Source: Nymphaea colorata (Eukaryota; Streptophyta; Magnoliopsida; Nymphaeales; Nymphaeaceae). From it: a DNA stretch of 64,000 bases. Every line of letters starts with the position of its first letter. The first letter of the stretch is position 1. Below, piece by piece: positions 12,067 to 22,741 of this stretch. Below the pieces are notes generated by a model. It worked only from the letters and a program-made list of their open reading frames with translations. It searched no databases and was not told where the DNA came from. A program made the translations under genes and the position numbers. The DNA is taken from contig NC_045138.2 in assembly GCF_008831285.2 (NCBI RefSeq), positions 5,983,205 through 6,047,204 on the forward strand, read 5' to 3'.

Positions 12067-12390
12067 TTAACCACAACAGCCACCGTCACAGCCACCGCAG
12101 TCCCCATCACCACTTACACACCAGCAGATATCAAGTCCAACTTCACCACATCTGTCCGCTCGTGAACGCTTTGGCTTGCTGCCATCATCAGCGCACGAAA
12201 AGATGATCGTGGATATCACAAAAAGTGCCACCACTGCCGCAAAACAAATGACCAAGAGACCACCAGCAGAGGCTTCAAACGGAGAATATGCTTCAGCTTC
12301 ACCAAGGATTATTAACCTAGCCATGCCTGCTGCCTCGATCACCTTCTTCCTCTGCCCAGCTGCCTGCCTTTCCTGTTCCCTGCTGGCCAT
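12067..12390 (-). CDS. Small single-pass membrane protein with Cys/Gly-rich tail (unrecognised family)
   Basis: A single-exon frame of 107 aa starting at ATG 12388-12390 in a good context (GTCATGGCC); the frame continues upstream, but the extra 43 residues look like translated leader. The N-terminal 40 residues are charged (MASREQERQAAGQRKKVIEAAG), followed by a GEAEAYSPFEASAGG stretch. One strong hydrophobic segment follows (about residues 48-68, LLVICFAAVVALFVISTIIF). A basic linker (SKPKRSR) leads to a C-terminus of Cys/Gly/Asp repeats (GDGDCGGCDGGCCG). The composition is non-random, the TM is clear, and codon use is more GC-rich than its surroundings. It may be anchored with a metal- or disulfide-binding tail; the function is unknown. 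It lies alone among repeats, so it could also be a retained fragment. Confidence 0.55.
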   Translation of the reverse strand: MASREQERQAAGQRKKVIEAAGMARLIILGEAEAYSPFEASAGGLLVICFAAVVALFVISTIIFSCADDGSKPKRSRADRCGEVGLDICWCVSGDGDCGGCDGGCCG

Positions 12391-12835
12391 GACGCCAGTA
12401 CATATCCAACTTGCTTGTGAGTAAGTATTGATGCTTCCTAGCAGCTTCTTGCGTGGAAGAAAAAATTTCTTTTCATCATTTAAGATTATCAATATAATCT
12501 GAGGAAGAAAATGCGTCACCTTTCTTTTTCATCGTTGCCTCCTGGACCAGTATTGTTGATCTCTCCCATAGTTGCCATGCTAAGGTCGACGACATTCTAG
12601 TCATTCAATTTTATGGGGCATCTTGAAATTTAAATTTGAGTAGACATGATAGACAACGACAAGAGTCCGGCTTGGCTCAGCCGGACACCCGAAACTTGAG
12701 CATAGGTTCGGTTTGACATCTGAAACTTGCACTCTGACTCAGCCCTAGCTTGGTTATGTTAAATTAAAATTTAATTTTTAATTATAAAATATATATTTTT
12801 GAATATAAAAATATATTTTTAATAATAATATATAT

Positions 12836-14218
12836 TGTTAAAGAGACTTTAAGTGCAAAATCAAAGAGAGAGAGAGAAAGAGAGGAAATCACAAAGAAAG
12901 AGGGAGAGATTATTTAAAGAGTAGGATAAAGAGATTTTAAAAGAGAAATCAAAGAGCGATAGAGAGAAACAGACAAAGAAGACAGTAAAGAGATATTTAA
13001 AAGATAGAGATAAATCAAAGAGAGACAGAGATATATATACATTAATAAAAGAAAGAGAAAAAGATATTTGCTTTAAAATTTGGATATTTTGATTTTTGAT
13101 AAAAATTAAGATTACAAGTTTAAAAAATAATTTTAGAAATTTACATACTCGATCATTTTTTATGTGCAGAAGAGGAACTTGGGCTCAATAAAGAGCATTC
13201 GGTAAGTGTCCTAAGCCTGCTTAGGGGTTTATTTTGGAACACTTTTGAAACTGATGTAAAGTTAGTAACATATACAATATGGATAATTCTCGTGCTCCAT
13301 TCCTATCAAGAATGTGATTCTAAAGGAAAATCACTCTTTTGATCAGACAACAAATAAGGATATTTAATAGATGTTTATCAAGAAAATGAGGATAAAGAGC
13401 GGTTAAAGAAACAATTTAAAACCACGAGAGAAAAATAGAGATTTTAAAAGATAAATCGGAGAGAGGGGGAGAGAGAGAGAGATTAATAAAAAAGAGAACA
13501 AGAGACTTTAAGAGGGAAATCAAAGAGAGAGAACGAAGAAGAAGAGAGATTTGTGGAAGAGAGAAAAACAAATTAAAAAAAGAGAAAGAAAAAGAGATTT
13601 TTAGTGAAAAAATTGAAGAGAGAGAGAGACGAACAGAGAGAAACACAAGAAAGAGAGAGAAAATGATTAATGAAAAGAGAGAAAAGGGGATTTTAGGAAA
13701 GAAATCAAAGAGAAAATGATTAATAAAAGAGTAAGAGAAAGAGAGAATTAATTTTATGGAGAAGTCGAAAAGTGAGAGAAAGAGAAAAAAATTGAAGAGA
13801 AGAAACCGTAAGATTAATAAAAGAGAGAGAAAAAGAGATTTTAGGAGAAAAATCAATGAGAGAGAGTTTTAAAAGAGAAAGAGTGAGTAAGAATAAAAAA
13901 AGAGAAAAAAAGACATTTTAAGATATTAATGTAAGAGAGGCAGATAAATAAAAGGAGAAATCAAAAAAGGGGAGAGAAGGGGATAAAGGGTGAGAACTAT
14001 TAACAAAGGAGAAAAAAAAGGTTCTGAGAGACTAATTGAAGAGAGGAAAAGAGATTTTAAAAAGGGATAAATAGAGGAGAGCGAAAAAGAGATTAGTAAG
14101 AGAAAGAGAGAGAGTGGGTGTTGGTGGTGTAAATATAGATTTTTGATACTCAAATATTTATAAAGATAATTATGCAAAAAAATATTGTAGCAAATTTTAT
14201 TTTGAATTAAAATTTGTA

Positions 14219-14270
<52 letters not shown>
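12836..14270 (+). repeat. GA repeat family, copy 3 (direct duplicate of copy 1)
   Basis: It has the same order as 3020-4830: a GA array (12840-13035), a core with ACAAGTTTAAAAAATAATTT and GAAGAGGAACTTGGGCTCAA (13085-13280), a second core part (13285-13415), a GA array (13420-14115), then the TATGCAAAAAAATATTGTAG end and a TA run (14219-14268). Compared with copy 1 it lacks most of the segment 3650-3820. The shared single-copy core shows a segmental or transposed copy, not independent simple-repeat growth. Confidence 0.7.
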
Positions 14271-14274
14271 AGGT

Positions 14275-14635
14275 GGGGAGGCACCGTTGCGTCCATGATG
14301 CGTCTCTGGCGATGCTTGTGTATTTTCGTCCATGTGGTCCGGTATTATAAACATGTACATTCAACAGATTGAAGAGAAACATCTTGCTGTTAGAGGAAAA
14401 AAGAAGGAGCAATTTATCGTACATGGAATTTCTTTTTTCACATTAAAACCACTTCCTGCCATGTTGTTTAGATTAAAGGGACTGAGAAAGCTGTTGCAAC
14501 TACACCCTCTCTAAATTAAACGGACCGACTTTTTTTCAAAGAAGGGCAGCCGAAGACTACAAGTCAATGGTAATTGTGGGTAGCCTGCTCTTTATCATTA
14601 GTTCTTGCTCTACCTGCTTTCCCTTCATTTAAAAA
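14275..14635. other. Short intergenic segment with a foldback-element relic
   Basis: Bases 14500-14595 (CTAAATTAAACGGACC, then a segment with GACTACAAGTCAATGGTAA) resemble the arm of the hairpin element near 765-845, suggesting a diverged scrap of that family. No gene is seen. Confidence 0.35.
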
Positions 14636-14639
14636 GAGG

Positions 14640-15191
14640 GAGGGAGAGATTAATAAAAGAAATAGAACAAGAGAGGAAAATCAAAGAGAGAGAAGAAAGA
14701 AGAAGAGAGATTGTGTGGAAGAGAGAGAAAGAAATTAATAGAAGAGCAAAAAAAAGAGATTTTCAGAGATATCCAAAATAGAGAAGGGAGAGATATTAAT
14801 AAAAAATGAGAAAGTATATTTTAAACGAGAAATCAAAGAGAGAGAGAGAGAGAGAAATCAAGGAGAGAAAGAGGGGTTAAGAAAGGAGAAAAGGAGATAT
14901 TTAAAAAGAAAAATAAAAAAGAGATGGAGAAAGCAGGAAAGTGACAGAGAAATTGAAGGTAGAGAGAGCAAAAGATTAGTAAAAAAGCGAGAAAAAGAGA
15001 TTTTAAGAGATAAATCAAAGAGCAGAGAGGGAGAGAAAGAGAGAAACAGATTAATAACAGAGAGAGAACAAGAAATTTTAAGTGAGAAATGGAAGAGAGA
15101 GAGATGAAGAGAGAGAAACCTAAGAAAGAGAGAAAAAATAATAAAAATAGAGAAAAAGAGATTTTAAGGAAAAAATCAAAAAGAAAATTAT

Positions 15192-15228
<37 letters not shown>

Positions 15229-15709
15229 TCTTATAAAGAAGTGAAAAGTGAGAGAAATAAAAAAATGAAGAGAGAAAAGTGTAAGATTAATAAAAATGAG
15301 AGAAAAAGAGATTTTAAGAGGGAAATCGATGAAAGAGAGAGAAAAAGAGTTTTAAAAGAGAGAGAGTGTGAGATTAATAAAAGAAAAAAAATGATATTTT
15401 GAGATATTAATCTAAGAGAGGGAGATAAATAAAAGAGAGAAAAAAAAAGATTTTGATTTAGAAATAGAAGAAAGGTAGAGAGGGGCAAAGGAAGAAAACT
15501 ATTAATAAAGGAGAAAAAAAAGATGTTCTAAGAGAGTAATTGAAGAGAGAGAAAGACATTTAAAAAAGATCAATAGAGAAGAGGGAAAAATAGATTAATA
15601 AGACAGAGAGAGTGTGTGTCCGTGTGTTAGTGGTGTAAAAATAGTATTCTAATTGTATCAAATATTTATAAAGATAATTATGCAAAAAATATTGTAGCAA
15701 ATTTTATGT

Positions 15710-15784
<75 letters not shown>

Positions 15785-15785
15785 G
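14640..15785 (+). repeat. GA repeat family, copy 4 (array plus right end)
   Basis: A GA array from 14640 to 15610 is followed by the right-end sequence seen in copies 1 and 3 (GTGTAAAAATAG, a TTGTATCAAATATTTATAAAG segment, TTATGCAAAAAATATTGTAG) and a long TA run (15714-15781). The core segment is absent. It directly follows copy 3, so the two may be a tandem arrangement. Confidence 0.65.
15714..15781. repeat. (TA)n microsatellite
   Basis: An uninterrupted TA run of nearly 70 bp at the end of GA-family copy 4, in the same relative place as the runs at 4806 and 14219. Confidence 0.97.
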
Positions 15786-16481
15786 TATGAGGTAGGGACC
15801 GTCGCTTCCCCTACCCGTCTCTGGCGCCGCTTGCCTATTTTTCTCTATGTGGTCGACATAATCAAATTTCACCAGCTCGACATTTTCCTTTCTAAGGCTT
15901 TTGCTCATTTCACCCATGGGTCTTCCTCCGCAGTCGACGAGCTCCCACTACTGCAATCGACGAGCTCCCATTTAGCAAAGGCCGTCGCCGCCGGGGAGGG
16001 TTGAAGGTGCAGCAGAGGCGTCCTCTCTCTCCAGCCACTCCTGGCACATCTCCTTGCCCAATTCATCAGTACCCAAGAGAGGAAAAGATGATGACGACGA
16101 TGATGTTGAGACGTCCCAAAAACGAAATCTCAGCGAGGACAACGACCACAAGCAGGAGGGGCATGAGATGCTTCTCCTCCGCCATGATTTTGACAGTCAT
16201 GCCCCTCGATAATTGCTTTGGCCGAGTTTGCTCTCCCACCCATTTTCTCTGACCCAAAATCAAAACCACGAAGGGGTGATGAACAGGAAGAGGAAGCGAA
16301 CGAGAAGACCAGAGAAAATTGAAGGCTCGCTCTCTCCAAAACCTGTCGCCTTAGTTCGAATTCTCGAGTTTCGTAAGTTGATCATATCTCTCTCTGCGCT
16401 ACCTGTCCTCCCTTGCAACTCTCTCTTCCTCCCCTCCTCTCTCTCCATGGCCTTCTTAAAATTATTTCAGAAGGGCAAAAG

Positions 16482-16766
16482 CATTATTGTTGGGCTGCAA
16501 AGTTGGGTGTTCATTAGGATGTGTATGTGGCTTCTTCTCTGATCAATTTGTATGGGAAATGTGGGCTGCTTGGGACGTGGGACGTGCACAAAGTGTTTGA
16601 TAAAATGTTTTGCAGAGATGTTGGCTATTGGAATTCCATGATTTCTGGGTTTTGTCAGAATGGCCTTGCTTCCGAGGCTGTTGTTGTCTTCGAACAGATG
16701 ATCACAAGGAACGAGCATCTGAAAGGAACGAAGGCATTCATTGTTGGGCATAAGGCTACAATATGA
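16482..16766 (+). pseudogene. PPR (PLS-type) protein fragment
   Basis: The plus frame from 16482 reads HYCWAAKLGVH, a stop (16515-16517), then DVYVASSLINLYGKCG, an insertion, VHKVFDKMFCRDVGYWNSMISGFCQNGLASEAVVVFEQM. This is the pattern of plant PLS-class pentatricopeptide repeats (.DVYVASSLI.LY.KCG....A.KVFD.M..RDV..WNSMISGF.QNG...EA...F.QM). Only about two repeats remain and the frame then loses similarity. The upstream stretch 15790-16460 has CT-rich, gene-like composition, but no matching coding sequence was recognised. Confidence 0.75.
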
Positions 16767-17004
16767 AGAAGAGCAGTTCAGGGGGAGGAGAGGAAGATGA
16801 CCAAATTGATTTTTACAACTAAAAATTTGCTGCTGTTTTATTTTCTGTGTACTCGGATACTGATATGGTGGTCAATCCAGTTCAGTATAATATGTTTTGT
16901 AATCTCTAAGATATGTTCCATAGCAATTTCATTCAATACTTAGTCATTCATTTTTGTATTCCATATGCTAGCCCTCTTTTCATCAATACTTGGGAAGAAC
17001 ATAC

Positions 17005-17088
17005 CTATATCACGCCGATCAACTGCCTTAGTGGTTGCAATAAAATCTATATCACACCGATCAACTGCTTTAGTGGTTGCAATAAAAT
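17005..17088. repeat. 42-bp tandem duplication
   Basis: Two adjacent copies of a unit beginning CTATATCACRCCGATCAACT, starting at 17005 and 17047, differ at only a couple of bases. It lies about 300 bp upstream of the NLR pseudogene start codon. Confidence 0.9.
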
Positions 17089-17385
17089 CATTGGGGGTGA
17101 GAAAAGAAAAAAAAAACAATATTTACCACATTAAATTGTTCTTGTGCATCAAATAGGGTTAAATTTACCACGTTAAATTCTTCCTGTGCATCAAACAGGG
17201 CCTCAGATTGGAAGAAGGAGAAATTTCATCCTGTAAATTTTTCCAAAAAAATTTACCATAGTAAATTTACCACGTTAAATTTCACCCGACAATCAAACGG
17301 GCCTTGTTGCTCTGCCTTTCTTTCCCTCCATCTAAAAATTGCTGCTCTTCCTCTGCTCTTCAATCTAGTGAGAAACAGGGAGGAG

Positions 17386-19996
17386 ATGGTGGGAGTAATA
17401 GGTGCTCTTGCAGAAACAGCTATTTCTAATCTGGTGGCCGCTGTCACCAATTTGTTGAATCATAAGGCAGATGTTGTCTTGCATGCCAACGATGATCTAA
17501 AGAAGCTATAGAGGAAGCTGAAAATCTTCCAAAAGGCCATTAAAGATGCAGATCACAAGCCCTTTTTAAGTAACGAGTGTGACAGAGATCTAGAGAGAGA
17601 TCTCAAGGATGTTCTTTATGATGCCAAGGACATCATCGAAGAAGATCGAATCAAAATTGAGGTCACCAAGAATGATAAGGGTTCTACTTCAACGAACAAG
17701 GTACGCAAGTGGTTTGATGAACATGTTTCTTTTCCCTGTCAACTTGGCAACGAAATCAAAAAAATCAATGAAAGGGTTGATGAAATAGAAAAGGATTGGG
17801 ACATGGATCTGCTCAAACCAAATCCAAAGAGAATAACCAGGGCTCTATTGGTGGTGAAGATGGCAACTCTCGAGAGACAACCCATCACATAGGTGCACAA
17901 CCACCCATAGGAAGAGAGAATGATAAAAGGGTGATTGTAGAAAAACTCTAGTCAAATGGCTCAGGACAGAGTAGAATGACAGAGAAGCATGATGTTTCTA
18001 TTATTTCTATTGTAGGAGAAGGCGGGATCGGCAAGACTACTTTTGCAAAAATGGTCTTTAGTGAAGTCAAACAACAGTTCAAGGAACGCAGGTGGTGGGT
18101 TTGCGTTTCTGAGAGGCCAAACCATAAGGATTTATTGAGGAAAATCCTGAAGGAAGTGTGCAAGGGATCTACTGCAGGTCTTGAGAGTATGATTTCTTTG
18201 AGTGACTTGTGCAAACAAATACAGAGTGAGCTCTGGAAGAAAAGATTTTTGTTGGTCTTAGATGATGTATGGGAACTAGATTGGTGGCAGGGAGGGGTAG
18301 AGAGCACTCTTATGGGAGGTGCAATGGGGAGCAAAATTTTGATCACTAGTCGAAATATAGATGTCTCCAAAGGGGTTGGAGCTTTATATATGCATAGATT
18401 GCCATTATTGCCAAAAGATGAGAGTTGGAATTTATTTTTGAAGAAGGCATTGAGGACCAAAAATGAATTGGTGAAACAAAAGTTGCAAGATATTGCAAAA
18501 AAAATAGTGAAGAAGTGCGGTGGGTTGCCACTTGAGGTCCAAACAGTTGGGTCCTTAATGCGAACAAAAAGCATGGAAAAAGCAGAGTGGAAGGTGGTTG
18601 CGGATAGTGAGATCTGGGATTGGAAGATGCCTGCCTCATCCTCTTCCTCTCAATATGATAGCATTCTTCCTGGCCTCATACTGAGCTATGATAACTTGCC
18701 GCCTTATTTAAGCAGTTGTTTCATTTATTGCTGCATTTTTCCAAAGGATCATGAGATCAAAAGGAAGCGATTGATCATGCAATGGGTGGCACATGGATTG
18801 ATTGAAGAAAAGGAAGACATAGATGTGGAAGTGACAGCAAAGCAATACATTGAAGATTTGATAAGGTGTTCCTTGATTGAAGAAACCGATGATAGAACTT
18901 ATGGGGGCTCTTGTCTCAAATTGCATGACGTTTTGCATGACCTTGCCTCGTATATAGGTGGAAAAGAATATAGGCATGCCTCTGCTACTGAAAAAACACG
19001 CCATCTGTCATTACTTGGTGTAGACGATGCAGAAGCAGTCATGCAATGTAATGCTTCAGGAGCAGCAAATAAGGTGTGGATATTATTGAGTACATCCTTG
19101 TCTTCAGTGGAATTCACCAATTTCAAGCGGTTGAGGGTATTGTCATTGAGGAGATATCGAATGGATGAGCTACCAAACTCCAGTGAATGCCTTTCACTTC
19201 TAAAATATCTTGATTTAAGCTGGTCTCATGTGAGATGGTTGCCCAGTTCAATCGGCAAACTCTGTAACTTGCAAACATTGGATTTAAGTCATGGTCAAAT
19301 TAAAGAGTTGCCCGAGGAAATGGGCAAACTGTGCAACTTGGGGTATCTTGGGTTGGAAGAAACCTTGTTTTTGGAATTTATGGCAGAAGGCTTGGGGAAG
19401 CTTACCAATTTACGGACCTTGCATAAGTTTTTGGTATGCGATGACAAAATTGGAGTCATTGAACGGGTCTGAATGTGGCAGCCTAGAGCAAGTAGTAGAT
19501 GCCTGCACTGAGGTCATTGAAGGTGGATGGATGTAATATGCAAAGACTCTTGCTAATATGCCGGCCTTGGAGTTGTTGAGGGTAAGATATTGTGGCAGCA
19601 TAGAGCAAGTAGCAGAGATGCCTACACTCAGGTCACTGAAGGTGGTCAGATGTAAAATGCTGAAGGCTCTTGCTCGCTTGCCCAACCTCATTCTCTTGAG
19701 ATTGGATGGGACGGCTTTGGAATTTAACGTTTCCACCCTCCCTCAAGATTCTGACATTGAAGGACAACAATACTGTAGATCTCAATTGGGCAAAGGCGCC
19801 TGATTGGGTGTGGGGTCTCTCCCAACTGGAGGAATTGTGCCTACGATGTTTCACTAAGGACATCAGCTTGGGAGGCCGCTGGCAATGCCTTCCAAAACTG
19901 AAAGTTCTTCGGCTTTCTGACTTCCCCAATCTGAAGTCTCTGGTGGACGTCAATAATATTACTCCCCAACAAAATGAAACATGTCCCAACACTTAG
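17386..19996 (+). pseudogene. CC-NB-ARC-LRR (NLR) disease-resistance pseudogene
   Basis: The ATG at 17386 opens an Rx-type coiled-coil domain (MVGVIGALAETAISNLVAAV). The frame stops at TAG 17509-17511, yet the same frame continues with CC sequence to about 17830. A frame change between about 17815 and 17850 restores GEDGNSRETTHHIGAQPPIGREND, and another stop lies at 17949-17951. From 17976 a 498-codon frame is open: P-loop GEGGIGKTT, RRWWVCVSE, kinase-2 LLVLDDVWE, GSKILITSRN, CGGLPLEVQTVG, FIYCCIFPKDHEI and the MHD-equivalent LHDVLHDLA. LRRs follow (RVLSLRRYRMDELP, LKYLDLSWSHVRWLPSSIG, LQTLDLSHGQIKELPEEMG). The frame ends at 19472; LRR sequence continues in other frames to the stop at 19994-19996. 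NB-ARC motifs are intact, but the gene cannot encode a full receptor unless introns or assembly errors explain the breaks. The paralogous tail at 3-188 suggests an NLR cluster. Confidence 0.85.
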
Positions 19997-20218
19997 GTAT
20001 TTACAGTCCATCTGCCGCAGGAGTTAACAGACCATCTCGGAAAAAGGTTAGAAAGAAGATTATTTGTTGCTATATGATGTTACTGAACCTTTTATTTTCA
20101 TTTCAAAATTGTCTGAAATGTGTACTACCATGGTTTATAGTCACTAGACTGGTACTAGCCATGGTTTATGATACGGCGACGGCTATTGCGGTTTTTCCAA
20201 TGAATTATGGTTCTATTA

Positions 20219-20618
20219 GAGGGTATTTGAATGCCTTTAATGTTGATTTTATAATTGAAATTGTAAAAGCAAAATTCTACCACAAACTGGGATTCAAATG
20301 AAAATTCTACTTCTAATTTTTTTTTCTATTTATAATATGAAATTTTGATTTTAGAATTGAAAATGATGTGTTTGATAAAACAGAAATTAAAATTCCATAT
20401 TGATGAACTGCAACCTTCGTAACCCTAAGGAAAAATGAAAAAAAAAAATGCAAAAATCTAGAATCATAATTCACCTCCTAAGATACAATCACAAGATTCA
20501 AAAGCGAGTCCAAAATTTTGAAATCAAAATTCTTCATTTGATAGCACAATTCCCATATTATCAAAAATAAATATTCTAATTTTAGAATTCTACAATTCCA
20601 CCCTCATCAAATGCTCAC
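20219..20618 (-). mobile_element. Tourist-like MITE, copy 2 (inverted relative to copies 1 and 3)
   Basis: It starts GAGGGTATTTGAATG and ends CATCAAATGCTCAC, flanked by TTA at 20216-20218 and 20619-20621. Its left end is the complement of the right end of the element at 5200-5591. It is about 400 bp, AT-rich and without coding capacity. Confidence 0.65.
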
Positions 20619-20989
20619 TTAGGATGTCAATATATCCAATTTGAATCGCATATCTGATCAAACTATTACAAAAAAAATCAAATATGGAAATAATTTGAAT
20701 ATCCGATTAAGAAATCAGAGCCAATTCGGCTTTAAGAAATGATATCCCATCGGATTCGGATATACATAAATTTGGATATGGATTCAGATCACATTTATTT
20801 TTAAGCAAATATCTTATATTTAATGCTCTTACGTTTTGAAAATCAAACAAGTTTTGTTCAAAGTTCAAAATCGGATTCAAATATGAATGTAAAAATCAGA
20901 TTCAAATTGTGAAAGTAGATTTTTGGTTCAGATTTGGATATGACTTTTTTTTTGGTACTCAAATCCGAACAGAGATAGATATTAGTAAA

Positions 20990-22161
20990 AGTGACAAAGA
21001 AAATTTAAAAGAGAAATAAAAAGAGTGGAAGCACGAGGGAGAGTGAATGAGAGAAATGAAAGAGAGATAAAGAAAGAGAGATTAATAAAAAGGGGAGAAA
21101 GAGATATCTAAGAGATAAACTAAAGAAAGATAGTGATTAGTAAAAGAGAGACGAAGGGAGATTTTAGGAGAGACATCGAAGAGAGAAGTGAAGAGAGATT
21201 AATGAAAGCAAGACAAAATAATTAAAGAGAGAAATTAAAGGGAAAGAGATTTAAAGATGAGAGATAAATTGAAGAGAGAGTGTGAGGGGAATCAATAAGA
21301 AAGATGAAAAAAGAAATTTTAAGAGAGATATTGAAGAAAGAGGGGGAGAGACAAAGATTAACAAAAAGAAAGAATGAGAGATTTTAAGAGAGAAATTCAA
21401 GAGAAGAGAGAGATCTAAGAGAGAAAAATGTATTTTAATAGAAAAATAGAAGAGGGAGGGAGACATTAATAAAAGAAAAAAAAAAGAATTTAAAAAAACT
21501 GAAGAAAGATATGAAAGGGAGGAAGAGGGAGAGGGCATAAAAGAGAGAAAAAAAAATATTAATAGATGAATCAAAGAAAGGGAGAGAGAGAGAGAGAGAT
21601 TTAAAAGCGATAAATAAATTGGGTGAGAGGGAGAAATAGAGAAACTGAAGAGTGAGAGAGAAATTAATAAAAGATAGAAAGATACATTTTAAGATAGACT
21701 TGAAGGGAGAGAAAGGTTAAAAAAAGTGAAAGATAAACTTTTTTAAGTGAAAAATAGATGAGAGAGAAAAAGTAATAAAAGAATAATCTATTCCCAAAGA
21801 GAAAACCCTTCCCACCTTTGAATATGGGCCCAGACCATTTGGAAGAATAGTCAACTCTAGAAGAATTTAATGAAAGTAGCTCTTCTTGTTCTCTTGTTGT
21901 ATTTTAATCATATGGAGGATGTACTTCTCAGGTGACACTAATAGAATGGTCAATAGATGCCTATTAAGAGAATGAAGAAAAGAATGTGATTAAAGTTTTG
22001 ATTTAAAAATAAAAGAGCAAGTAGCGAGATTGTAAGAGAGAAATCAAAGAGAGAGAGATTAATGAAAGAGAAAAAAGGAGATATTTTAAGAAAGAAATCA
22101 AAGAGAGAGATTAGTAAAAGAGACAAAAAATAGATTTTAAGAAAGAAATCGAAAAGAACTC

Positions 22162-22192
<31 letters not shown>

Positions 22193-22696
22193 GAAGAAAA
22201 ACCAACTTTAAGAGAGAAATAGAAGAGGGTGAGAGAAAAAAAGAAATTGAAAAGATAGAGATGGAGAATGATAAAGGAGAGAGAAAGAGATTTTAAAAGA
22301 GAGATTAGAGAGAGAGATTAAGAGAAGAGACAAAAAGAAACATTGTAAGAGGAAAATTAAACAGAAAGAGATTACTAAAAGAGAGAAAAAAAGAGAGATT
22401 TTAAGAGAGAAATTAGGAAGAGACAAAAGAGATTAATAAAAGAGAAAAAAAACATTAAGAGAGAAATCAAAGCGAGAGAGATAGAGATGAATAAAAGAGA
22501 AAAAAATAGATTTAAAAAGAGAAATTGGAGAGAGACTAAAAAGAGAAAGAGAGATTAAGAAAAGAGAAAAAAAGAGAGATTTTAAAAGAAAAATTGAAGA
22601 GAGTGAAAGAGGAAAAGATCAATTTTAAAAGAGAAATCAAAGAGAGAGAAAGAGATTGGAATTAATAAAAGAGAGAGAAAGAGATGTTTTAAAAGA

Positions 22697-22741
<45 letters not shown>

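Noticed and set aside
13416-13856. Long minus-strand frames rich in Leu, Ser, Phe and Ile across GA/CT arrays (also near 3000, 4500, 6800, 14800, 15300, 21300, 22300, 24300, 25500)
   Set aside because: They arise because the pyrimidine strand of these arrays lacks stop codons; composition is low-complexity and frames shift between units. No gene signal.
18346-18639. Minus-strand frames opposite the NLR
   Set aside because: Shadows of the NB-ARC coding sequence.
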